This document shows positions 1 to 5,208 of a stretch of 7,165 nt of DNA, in pieces. Every line of letters starts with the position of its first letter. Position 1 is the first letter of the stretch. The translations under genes and the position numbers were made by a program. Where the stretch lies: positions 1-7,165 of the forward strand of contig JALNVE010000168.1 in NCBI GenBank assembly GCA_023227695.1. The letters run 5' to 3'. This DNA comes from Paludibacteraceae bacterium. Lineage in GTDB: Bacteria; Bacteroidota; Bacteroidia; Bacteroidales; Paludibacteraceae. The notes under the pieces were generated by a model that had not been told where the DNA came from, did not search any database, and worked only from the letters and a program-made list of their open reading frames with translations.

Positions 1-107
1 AGTCTTTCAATGCGAAAATCAAACTTTTCAGGGCTAATCTGCGTGGGGTCGTAGATAAGAAGTTCTTCCTATTCCGTATCGCCAATATTTATGCTTTTCC
101 CCACTAA
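1..107 (+). CDS. C-terminal end of ISAon1/ISL3-like IS transposase (partial)
   Basis: Only the last 34 residues are in the window, read with codons starting at base 3 and ending at TAA 105-107. They begin SFNAKIKLFRANLRGV and continue with KKFFLFRIANIYAFPH. The pattern S-F-N-A-K-I-K-x-F-R-x-x-x-R-G-V followed by K-F-F-L-F-R-x-x-x-I-Y-A is what I recognise as the extreme C-terminus of DDE transposases of the ISL3/ISAon1 type common in Bacteroidales. The catalytic DDE residues lie outside the window, so intactness cannot be judged. The gene is truncated by the window edge, not visibly by mutation. The identification rests on a short conserved tail and on memory of the family. Confidence 0.7.
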   Translation, partial: SFNAKIKLFRANLRGVVDKKFFLFRIANIYAFPH

Positions 108-135
108 ATTTCTACTGACCCCATTTGGTTTTATA
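108..135 (+). mobile_element. Probable right end of the ISAon1-like insertion sequence
   Basis: Directly after the transposase stop lies CTAAATTTCTACTGACCCCA, which on the other strand reads as a G-rich terminus beginning TGGGGTCAGTAG. Insertion sequences of this kind end a few tens of bases after the transposase, so the element boundary probably falls here, roughly at 120-125. The opposite end and any target duplication are outside the window, so the exact boundary cannot be set. The element lies just beyond the tRNA-Leu terminator and does not interrupt it. Confidence 0.4.
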
Positions 136-158
136 AGTTGTCGGCTACCGCCAAAAAC

Positions 159-195
159 AAAAAAAGCTGTAAATTATTAATTTACAGCTTTTTTT
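159..195 (-). terminator. Bidirectional intrinsic terminator downstream of tRNA-Leu
   Basis: A perfect 17-bp inverted repeat (159-175 with 179-195) leaves a 3-nt loop at 176-178. The core pairs AGCTGTAAATT with AATTTACAGCT, and A-runs on the left face T-runs on the right. On the - strand it ends in a run of seven T and follows the tRNA 3' end by four bases, so it terminates the tRNA transcript. The symmetric T-run on the + strand would also stop transcription coming from the transposase side. Confidence 0.88.
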
Positions 196-199
196 TGAG

Positions 200-282
200 T
201 ACCCAAGATAGGACTCGAACCTACACAGACTTGCGTCCACTGGCACCTGAAGCCAGCGTGTCTACCATTTCACCACTTGGGC
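200..282 (-). tRNA. tRNA-Leu (anticodon CAG)
   Basis: The - strand folds into an 83-nt class II tRNA. The acceptor stem GCCCAAG pairs with CTTGGGT (first pair G.U), followed by discriminator base A at 200. The anticodon stem CTGGC/GCCAG encloses the 7-nt loop TTCAGGT, placing anticodon CAG at 249-247. A long variable arm (GGAC, GCAA loop, GTCT) is typical of leucine and serine tRNAs. The T loop TTCGAGT closes a GTAGG/CCTAT stem. CCA is not encoded, since the bases after the discriminator read CTC, so it must be added after transcription. This tRNA reads CUG leucine codons. A -7 element lies just upstream and a strong terminator just downstream, suggesting a single-tRNA transcript. Confidence 0.95.
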
Positions 283-292
283 ATTTGCGCTG

Positions 293-300
293 CAAAGATA
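293..300 (-). promoter_or_regulatory. -7 promoter element for tRNA-Leu
   Basis: On the - strand TATCTTTG matches the Bacteroidota -7 consensus TAnnTTTG exactly and lies 10 bases before the mature tRNA 5' end, where a tRNA start would be expected. No clean TTTG -33 element sits at the usual 19-20 nt spacing; the nearest TTTTG (332-328) is 27 nt away. A 6-bp inverted repeat GTTATC/GATAAC (311-316 and 323-328) occupies the intervening DNA. Confidence 0.55.
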
Positions 301-393
301 ATAAAAATGTGTTATCAGCAGCGATAACAAAAGGCTTTTTTTAGTAAAGGAAACTGCATTTGTATGGTCTGAATCAGCATTCCTTTTAACCTT

Positions 394-420
394 CTGAAAA
401 GCTTTTTGTTTGCTTTTCAG
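394..420 (-). terminator. Possible terminator or RNA hairpin downstream of tolC
   Basis: A perfect 9-bp inverted repeat, CTGAAAAGC and GCTTTTCAG, has a 9-nt T-rich loop (403-411). It starts about 25 bases beyond the tolC stop. No U-run follows it on the - strand, so it is not a canonical intrinsic terminator; it could be a 3'-end stabilising hairpin. Confidence 0.35.
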
Positions 421-445
421 TTATGTTTTACTTCTCACATGACAG

Positions 446-1792
446 TTAAAATCCAACTGGCAAATCCTGGTATAAATTCAGAATCTGTAGATTGAGCAGT
501 GCCATGTATTTTGCCTGAAGTTTCGACACCTGAGTGTTGAGTAGAGAATTCTTTTCGGAGAGTAGCTCGAATGGGTTTTTCATGCCCAGATTGTATTTCT
601 GGTCAATCAACTCATAGCTGCTTTCTGCTGCTTTTAAATTCTCGCTGGCTGCAATATAACTGTTTTGAGCTGCTACAGCGTCAAGATAAGCCGATTCGAT
701 AGTCTTTAAGAGGTTCTTCTCAACTTCTCTGTCTTCCAAATTACTGAGCGTCTCGTTGAGTCTAGCTTTCTCTAATGTTGATTTTCTCTCTCTGTTGTCA
801 AAGATGGAATAGCTTAGTGTAAGTCCTATGCTCTCTCCGAAGTTGTATTTTATCTGCTTTCCGTAATCGAGATCTGAAAGTGAATTATGTCCTGTGCTTA
901 CGCCTGCGTTGAGGCTGAGAGTAGGATAGTAGGCCGATTTCGCCTTCTTTGTGTCCAATTCGGCAATCTGCATATCGAGTTTGCTGTTTTTGATAGTTGG
1001 GTTCACGGAAAGGGCTGTTGCGTAAATTACCTCTTTAGACGTAAGCGGTTGAGATATTTCAGACTCGTCGATCTCAATTTCGGGGATGTCGATGTCTTCC
1101 GCAATATCTAGTTCCAAAATTTGTTTGAGCTGCAGTTTCTTCTCTTCCAAATTGTTTTCTGCAACGATAAGTTGGTATTTGTCAGATGAGTATTGAGCCT
1201 CTAGTTGAGCCAAATCACTTTTAGAGAAAGAACCTGCATTTAAAAGCTCTTCACCTCTGTCTCTTTGTTTTTTGCTCGTTTCCAAAGAGCTTTTGCTTAC
1301 TTTGATGCTCTCTTTTGCGTACAGAATTTGTATATAGCATGTCAATATCGATAGTTTCATGTCGAGCTGAGCATTGGCTATGTTGGCATCTTGCGACTCT
1401 TCCATGAGCTTTTGCTGTTCGATGTTATATTTGCGTCTGAATCCGTTAAATAGAATCCAAGAAGCATTGGCGCCATAGTTGCCTGTGTACGAAGTTTTTG
1501 TGATGCTGTCGTCTTCTGGCATGGGTGTGTTCCTTACCGTATGGCCTGTAGAGGCTGATAGAGAAGGAAACATCTGAGCTTTGGCCTGCTTAGTGTTTAT
1601 TCTGCTTTGCTCCAAAAGAATCTTGCTCTTCTGCAGGTTGATGTTTTGTTCTAGGGCATAATCAATGCAAGATTGAAGTGTCCAATCTTTTTGTTCCGAT
1701 AGTTGTTCCTGCTGTTCCTGTGCCCAACCGAAGAAAGGCGTTAGAGCAAGACATGCAATTGCTATGGATTTGAAATTTATATTTGTATTCAT
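446..1792 (-). CDS. TolC-family outer membrane efflux protein
   Basis: A 448-residue outer-membrane channel of the OEP/TolC superfamily, which forms the trimeric exit duct for inner-membrane exporters. Residues 1-24 look like a Sec signal peptide (hydrophobic AIACLALTPFFGWA), consistent with export. Two homologous halves are visible: WTLQSCIDYALEQNINLQ at 37-54 opens the first OEP repeat, AKAQMFPSLSASTG (71-84) matches AKSAYYPTLSLNAG (284-297), and the strand motifs SWILFNGF and LSYSIFDN correspond. Long helices (about 130-225 and 335-435) form the periplasmic barrel. The protein ends in Phe, usual for barrel proteins. The open frame extends to a TTG at 1903, but ATG 1792 directly precedes the signal peptide and lies downstream of a good promoter, so I place the start there. 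No periplasmic adaptor, RND pump or ABC transporter gene is adjacent, so the exported substrate is unknown. Confidence 0.9.
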   Translation of the reverse strand: MNTNINFKSIAIACLALTPFFGWAQEQQEQLSEQKDWTLQSCIDYALEQNINLQKSKILLEQSRINTKQAKAQMFPSLSASTGHTVRNTPMPEDDSITKTSYTGNYGANASWILFNGFRRKYNIEQQKLMEESQDANIANAQLDMKLSILTCYIQILYAKESIKVSKSSLETSKKQRDRGEELLNAGSFSKSDLAQLEAQYSSDKYQLIVAENNLEEKKLQLKQILELDIAEDIDIPEIEIDESEISQPLTSKEVIYATALSVNPTIKNSKLDMQIAELDTKKAKSAYYPTLSLNAGVSTGHNSLSDLDYGKQIKYNFGESIGLTLSYSIFDNRERKSTLEKARLNETLSNLEDREVEKNLLKTIESAYLDAVAAQNSYIAASENLKAAESSYELIDQKYNLGMKNPFELLSEKNSLLNTQVSKLQAKYMALLNLQILNLYQDLPVGF

Positions 1793-1838
1793 ATCATCAT
1801 ATTTGTTTTCTCTTGCGAGAAAAACATATTTATCTAAA

Positions 1839-1869
1839 CAAAAATAAAAAAGGTGGAAGGGAAAAACAA
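1839..1869 (-). promoter_or_regulatory. Bacteroidota-type promoter of tolC gene
   Basis: On the - strand TTG (1869-1867) is followed after 20 nt by TATTTTTG (1846-1839), an exact match to the -7 consensus TAnnTTTG with correct -33 spacing. Transcription would start near 1830-1834, giving a leader of about 40 nt before ATG 1792. This supports the shorter coding start. Confidence 0.65.
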
Positions 1870-1882
1870 CATATATATATGT
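1869..1882. repeat. Perfect AT palindrome at the tolC -33 element
   Basis: ACATATATATATGT is a perfect 14-bp palindrome whose left edge overlaps the predicted -33 TTG of the tolC promoter. It could be an operator, but alternating AT runs also arise by chance in AT-rich intergenic DNA. Confidence 0.45.
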
Positions 1883-1903
1883 GTGTCTGTTTTTTGTCGA
1901 CAA

Positions 1904-2130
1904 ATAAGAATTTAGGGCAGACTAATAATCTGAAAAGATAATCGAGTCAAGTTTTAATTTATCCTAATTGTAATTGAGAAAGTTCGCTACTGAGAAAGTC
2001 TGCCAGTGGACAGAAACGCTAAAAAAAATGTACAACTACATAATCGCACGCATATTTAAATAATGCGTTGACCTTCAAAAAAGCGTTTGACCAAAAAATA
2101 GAAAATCCGTATCTAGAATTATTGATTTGA
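1904..2130. other. Non-coding stretch upstream of tolC with paired direct repeats
   Basis: No convincing coding frame lies between the tolC promoter and the terminator of the next gene. The stretch holds TGAGAAAGT twice (1975-1983 and 1991-1999, 16-bp period), GCGTTGACC followed by GCGTTTGACC (2065-2073 and 2083-2092, 18-bp period), and an inverted repeat ACGCAT/ATGCGT (2048-2053 and 2063-2068) around an AT-rich centre. These may be regulator sites or remnants; I see no tRNA-like or riboswitch-like fold. Confidence 0.5.
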
Positions 2131-2166
2131 AAAAAGACAGAGACACCACTTGAGTGCCTCTGTCTT
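2130..2166 (-). terminator. Intrinsic terminator of the helix-turn-helix gene
   Basis: On the - strand a 13-bp stem with one mismatch (2154-2166 pairs with 2134-2146; core AAGACAGAG and CTCTGTCTT) is followed by a run of T. It begins four bases after the stop codon of the 86-codon gene and should end its transcript before the tolC upstream region. Confidence 0.82.
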
Positions 2167-2170
2167 ATGA

Positions 2171-2431
2171 TTATTCTACATCAGAATGATACTCTTTAAG
2201 GATGTCAATTGCCATATTCAAGATGGCAGGATCGTCAAGTTCAATGGTTCCTCCATTTGGACCCTCTTCTAAATGGACGCCAACACTAGAACCGAATCTG
2301 TAGTTTTGACCACCGAAGTAGTTTCTTACTGTTTCATCTGTAATGCCTAAAGCAGTAGCAATTTTATGAATGCTGCCATCAGGAAGGCTGTCTTTTATTT
2401 GCCTTAACTCGTTGAAAGAAATTCTTATCAT
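2171..2431 (-). CDS. Small helix-turn-helix DNA-binding protein
   Basis: An 86-residue protein starting MIRISFNELR. Residues 20-40 (SIHKIATALGITDETVRNYF) have the shape of a helix-turn-helix: a first helix with Ala at the packing position, a Gly in the turn, and a recognition helix starting TDETV. A second part contains GVHLEEGPNGG (51-61) and a C-terminal helix with IDILKEY. I recognise this as a conserved small DNA-binding protein of Bacteroidales, but I know no assigned function or targets. It has no membrane segment or signal peptide, so it is cytoplasmic. The gene lies 122 bp after pyrC on the same strand and has its own terminator and a promoter-like site. An inverted repeat surrounds that site, so autoregulation is possible, though this is inference. 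Confidence 0.8.
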   Translation of the reverse strand: MIRISFNELRQIKDSLPDGSIHKIATALGITDETVRNYFGGQNYRFGSSVGVHLEEGPNGGTIELDDPAILNMAIDILKEYHSDVE

Positions 2432-2466
2432 AACGCATAGGATTTTGATTAGTAATGGCTTTTATA

Positions 2467-2498
2467 TGAAAATAGAAGTTAGTCATAAGATACTCAAA
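2467..2498 (-). promoter_or_regulatory. Candidate promoter of the helix-turn-helix gene
   Basis: On the - strand TTTG (2498-2495) is followed after 20 nt by TATTTTCA (2474-2467), six of eight positions of the -7 element including the TA and two T of TTTG. The start would fall near 2460, leaving a leader of about 30 nt. The -33 element lies in the loop, and part of the -7 element in one arm, of a 12-bp inverted repeat. Confidence 0.45.
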
Positions 2499-2514
2499 TG
2501 TTCTAACTTCTATT
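2471..2514. repeat. Perfect 12-bp inverted repeat between pyrC and the HTH gene
   Basis: AATAGAAGTTAG (2471-2482) and CTAACTTCTATT (2503-2514) are exact reverse complements separated by 20 nt, so the arm centres are 32 bp apart, close to three helical turns. It starts about 40 nt after the pyrC stop. Read as RNA on the - strand it is a hairpin followed by TTTCATAT, so it could be a weak pyrC terminator. Read as DNA it frames the candidate promoter and could be an operator. Confidence 0.7.
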
Positions 2515-2553
2515 ATTCCTTTCTATATAAAAAGGTGTGATTTGGCTGCTTGC

Positions 2554-3900
2554 TTATCGAGAGAAGCTGATCATCTGACCTTTGTTTTCTTCGTTTATCT
2601 GACCATCGTTATAAACGAGATTTCCGTTTACGAAAGTCTGAGTTACCTTGTAAGAAAGGGTTGCACCCTCAAGTGGAGACCATCCGCATTTGTACTGCAA
2701 ATCTTTCTTCTCAACTTGGTATGGAGAGTTTGGCTCTACAAGCACGATATCAGCGAAGTAACCTTTTCTTAAGAATCCTCTTTTCTCCACGTTGAAGAGT
2801 TTTGCTGGATTGTGACACATCTTCTCAACAACTTGTTCTCTTGAGAAACTACCTCTTTTGGCAAGTTCAAGCATCATAGGCAATGAGTGCTGGATTGAAG
2901 GACAACCAGATGCTGCTTGTAAACAATCACCCTCTTTGTCGGCTAACAAATGAGGAGCATGATCTGTAGCGATTGTATCAATGATTCCACTCTCAATAGC
3001 TTTCAACAAGTTGACACGGCTCTTCTCTTTTTTGATAGAAGGGTTGCACTTGATTTTTGCACCAAGGCGCTCGTAATCATTGTCATCAAACCATAAATAG
3101 TTGACGCAAGTCTCTGCTGTGATTTTTTTATCAGCAAGAGGTTTGTTGCTCAACAAAGCCATCTCTTTCGCTGTTGTTAAGTGCAATATGTGTAGACGAG
3201 TTCCGTACTGAACGGCCAAATCAATAGCTTTAGATGTTGATTTGTAGCAAGCATCGGAGTTGCGGATTAACTCGTGGTAAGAAATTGGAATTGGTTGATC
3301 ACCAAATTCTGCTTTGTATTTCTCAATGTTGGCTTTTATCATCTCTTCGTCCTCGCTATGGATGGCGAGTAGAATAGGAGCTTCTTTGAATATCTTCTTG
3401 ATGGTATCTACATTAGTTATATGCATTCCGCCCGTGGAAGAACCGAGAAACAATTTAATACCGCAGACTTTCTTTGAGTCAAGATTCTTGATCTCTTCCA
3501 AGTTGTCTTCTGTTGCACCGATATAGAAAGCGTAGTTAGCAAGACATTTTTTTGATGCTATTTCTGCTTTTTTGTCGATCTCTGCCATTGAAGTTGTCAA
3601 TGGGTTGGTGTTTGGCATGTCCATGATAGAGGTTACACCACCAGCCACTGCAGCTCTTGATTCAGAAAGGAAATCACCTTTCTCAGTGTATCCTGGATCA
3701 CGAAAATGTACGTGAGAATCGATTACTCCTGGTAAAGCCCATTTTCCGTCGGCATCAATAACCTCAGCAGATTGAAGTATATTATCTGGAACTTTGTCTT
3801 TAAATATTTTCGAGATTTTTTCTCCTTCTATTAATAATGAACCCTTAAACGAATTTCCTTCGTTAATTATTTTCGCATTATGAATTAAGATTGTATTCAT
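2554..3900 (-). CDS. pyrC: Dihydroorotase (class I, amidohydrolase fold)
   Basis: A 448-residue cytoplasmic enzyme catalysing reversible cyclisation of N-carbamoyl-L-aspartate to L-dihydroorotate, the third step of de novo pyrimidine synthesis. The metal-binding signature DSHVHFRDPG is at 61-70 (His63, His65, and substrate Arg67). Further motifs are MPNTNP (95-100), GIKLFLGSSTGGM (147-159) with Lys149 a candidate carbamylated bridging ligand, AIHSEDE (179-185), LHILHLT (236-242) and ATDHAPH (311-317) with catalytic Asp313. HNPAKLF (363-369) and the closing beta-strand region are typical of the class. Length and motif order fit a complete active class I enzyme; allantoinase and hydantoinase relatives share the fold but the motif set favours dihydroorotase. 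ATG 3900 starts just before the strand ILIHNAKII, where the family begins. The mannose synthase gene lies 191 bp upstream on the same strand. Confidence 0.93.
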   Translation of the reverse strand: MNTILIHNAKIINEGNSFKGSLLIEGEKISKIFKDKVPDNILQSAEVIDADGKWALPGVIDSHVHFRDPGYTEKGDFLSESRAAVAGGVTSIMDMPNTNPLTTSMAEIDKKAEIASKKCLANYAFYIGATEDNLEEIKNLDSKKVCGIKLFLGSSTGGMHITNVDTIKKIFKEAPILLAIHSEDEEMIKANIEKYKAEFGDQPIPISYHELIRNSDACYKSTSKAIDLAVQYGTRLHILHLTTAKEMALLSNKPLADKKITAETCVNYLWFDDNDYERLGAKIKCNPSIKKEKSRVNLLKAIESGIIDTIATDHAPHLLADKEGDCLQAASGCPSIQHSLPMMLELAKRGSFSREQVVEKMCHNPAKLFNVEKRGFLRKGYFADIVLVEPNSPYQVEKKDLQYKCGWSPLEGATLSYKVTQTFVNGNLVYNDGQINEENKGQMISFSR

Positions 3901-3991
3901 TTCTATTGTTTGACTATTTATTTATCACAAGTTTAAAGAATATTATTAATATTTCATACGATAATCTTTAATTTTTGAAGTTAAAAAAGTA

Positions 3992-4019
3992 CGAAAGTAT
4001 TAAATGGGTTCCGTATCAA
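3992..4019 (-). promoter_or_regulatory. Candidate promoter of pyrC
   Basis: On the - strand TTG (4019-4017) is followed after 17 nt by TACTTTCG (3999-3992), seven of eight matches to TAnnTTTG. This would give a leader of about 85-90 nt. An alternative weaker -7, TAAACTTG (3935-3928), lacks a -33 partner. Co-transcription with the upstream glycosyltransferase is also possible because no terminator is obvious between them. Confidence 0.35.
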
Positions 4020-4091
4020 TGTTTTTTTCGCCTTAATTACACTTTTCATGCATTAGGGTAGACGATGAGAACTAGTTATTGTCCGATTCCC

Positions 4092-4850
4092 TTATTTGTT
4101 TGTTTGGTTTTTTCCTTTCTGCGGATATTTTTTTAAGAAGCTGCGAAGCTTTAAACGGATAACTCCAAAGATAGCTTCTCCGAAAATTCCACCGCTCATC
4201 TTAGACACACCCAGAACTCTGTTTATGAAGATAATTGGAACTTCCTTGATGGTAAATCCGCATTTGTATGTTGTGTATTTCATCTCGATTTGGAAGGCGT
4301 AACCTTTGAATTTGATTTTGTCCAAATCGATGGTTTCCAAAACTTCGAGGCGATAGCACTTGAATCCGGCTGTGGTGTCAGCAATCTTCATTCCTGTGAC
4401 AATTCTTACATACTTCGAAGCAAAATAGGACATCAAAACTCTACCCATTGGCCAGTTAACCACATTTACACCGGTAACATATCTAGAACCGATGGCAAGG
4501 TCAGCTCCCTCTTCTGCGCAAGCCTTATGAAGTTTCAGCAAATCCTGTGGGTTGTGGGAAAAATCGGCATCCATTTCGAAAATGAAGTTGTATCCATGTT
4601 CTATAGCCCATTTGAAACCAGTAATGTAAGCGGTTCCTAGACCCAATTTTCCCGATCTCTCAATAAGATGTAGTCTGTTGCTGAATTCCGTTTGCAGACC
4701 CTTTACTATGGCCGCAGTTCCGTCCGGAGATCCATCGTCTATAATTAAGATGTGAAAATCTTTAGGGAGCGAGAATACCGCGCGTATGATATTTTCTGCG
4801 TTTTCCTTTTCGTTATAAGTAGGAATAATAACTACACCGTCGTTCAACAT
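4092..4850 (-). CDS. Polyprenol monophosphomannose synthase-like glycosyltransferase (GT2)
   Basis: A 252-residue GT-A fold enzyme of the Dpm1 group, expected to transfer mannose from GDP-mannose to a polyprenyl phosphate on the cytoplasmic face of the membrane, giving a lipid-linked donor for later glycosylation. From ATG 4850 the motifs are IPTYNEKEN (9-17), IDDGSPDG (37-44), GKLGLGTAY (67-75), EMDADFSHNP (92-101) with the metal-binding DAD, GSRYV (121-125), DTTAGFKCYR (158-167) and FINRVLGVSKM (208-218). It lacks C-terminal membrane helices, as in the soluble Dpm1 type; a basic Lys-rich tail may touch the membrane. The open frame reaches back to a TTG at 4880, but that codon lies inside the predicted -7 element, so ATG 4850 is the real start. 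Substrate sugar and lipid are inferred from the family; glucosyl or N-acetylglucosaminyl transfer cannot be ruled out. Confidence 0.88.
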   Translation of the reverse strand: MLNDGVVIIPTYNEKENAENIIRAVFSLPKDFHILIIDDGSPDGTAAIVKGLQTEFSNRLHLIERSGKLGLGTAYITGFKWAIEHGYNFIFEMDADFSHNPQDLLKLHKACAEEGADLAIGSRYVTGVNVVNWPMGRVLMSYFASKYVRIVTGMKIADTTAGFKCYRLEVLETIDLDKIKFKGYAFQIEMKYTTYKCGFTIKEVPIIFINRVLGVSKMSGGIFGEAIFGVIRLKLRSFLKKYPQKGKNQTNK

Positions 4851-4877
4851 TACATTCTTATTAAAAACAACATGATA

Positions 4878-4885
4878 CAAATGTA
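4878..4885 (-). promoter_or_regulatory. -7 promoter element of the mannose synthase gene
   Basis: TACATTTG on the - strand is an exact TAnnTTTG match. Transcription from it would start near 4870, about 20 nt before ATG 4850. The -33 position is AT-rich without a clear TTG. The element covers the TTG codon of the longer open frame and so decides the start. Confidence 0.6.
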
Positions 4886-4953
4886 AAATATTTGTATCGA
4901 TTTATTGCCTAAAAAAAACGAAAAAGTTGCTTTTTTTAGACAAATTCATCTTC

Positions 4954-4976
4954 TTTGATTGAGGTGGACAATCAAA
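4954..4976. repeat. 8-bp inverted repeat in the divergent promoter region
   Basis: TTTGATTG (4954-4961) and CAATCAAA (4969-4976) are exact reverse complements with the 7-nt spacer AGGTGGA. It lies about 70-75 bp upstream of the leftward -7 element and about 105 bp upstream of the rightward one. The dyad has the size of a dimeric regulator site, but no regulator can be assigned. Confidence 0.45.
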
Positions 4977-5081
4977 TGTAAATCTTTCCCTTAAAGAAAA
5001 TGGAAAATGAAAAAGAAAGCTCTTTTCCTTACAATTTTATATTTTTTAATATCCATATAATTCTATTTGAAAAATAAAAAT

Positions 5082-5089
5082 TAATTTTG
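5082..5089 (+). promoter_or_regulatory. Candidate -7 promoter element of paaK-ACT operon
   Basis: TAATTTTG matches TAnnTTTG exactly on the + strand, giving a leader of about 110 nt. The nearest TTTG (5066-5069) is only 12 nt upstream, too close for a standard -33. A rival is TTCCTTTG (5160-5167, seven of eight) with TTTG at 5139-5142, 17 nt upstream, which would give a leader of about 35 nt. Confidence 0.35.
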
Positions 5090-5208
5090 TGAGATGAAGT
5101 GTAAGAACAGAAAGAATGGGAAAATGAAAAATTTTGGTTTTGAAATGAATTATCCCGATTTCCTTTGCCTTCTTTTAATTTGAGAAAAACTGTAACATTA
5201 TAAAAGAA

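Larger units (their letters stand above)
4851..5208. other. Divergent AT-rich intergenic region
   Basis: This stretch separates the leftward mannose synthase gene from the rightward paaK gene and must hold promoters for both. It contains the -7 element at 4878-4885 (-), an inverted repeat at 4954-4976, many A/T runs, and one exact -7 match on the + strand at 5082-5089. No coding frame in it resembles a protein I recognise. Confidence 0.6.

Noticed and set aside
311..328. GTTATC-AGCAGC-GATAAC inverted repeat upstream of the tRNA
   Set aside because: A six-base stem without a following U-run; too short to separate from chance, so it is mentioned only under the promoter entry.
138..344. Open frame of 68 codons on the + strand across the tRNA region
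   Set aside because: It runs through the terminator and antisense to a clear tRNA-Leu; the encoded residues are those produced by translating the tRNA complement.
887..1111. Open frame of 74 codons antisense to tolC
   Set aside because: It is a shadow of the well-supported TolC frame and has no recognisable domain or upstream promoter.
4290..4640. Open frame of 116 codons on the + strand opposite the mannose synthase gene
   Set aside because: The opposing strand encodes a full set of GT2 motifs; the + frame resembles no known protein and is a shadow.
4921..4937. AAAAAG-TTG-CTTTTT hairpin followed by T-run on the + strand
   Set aside because: The stem is nearly all A-T and no rightward gene lies upstream to be terminated.
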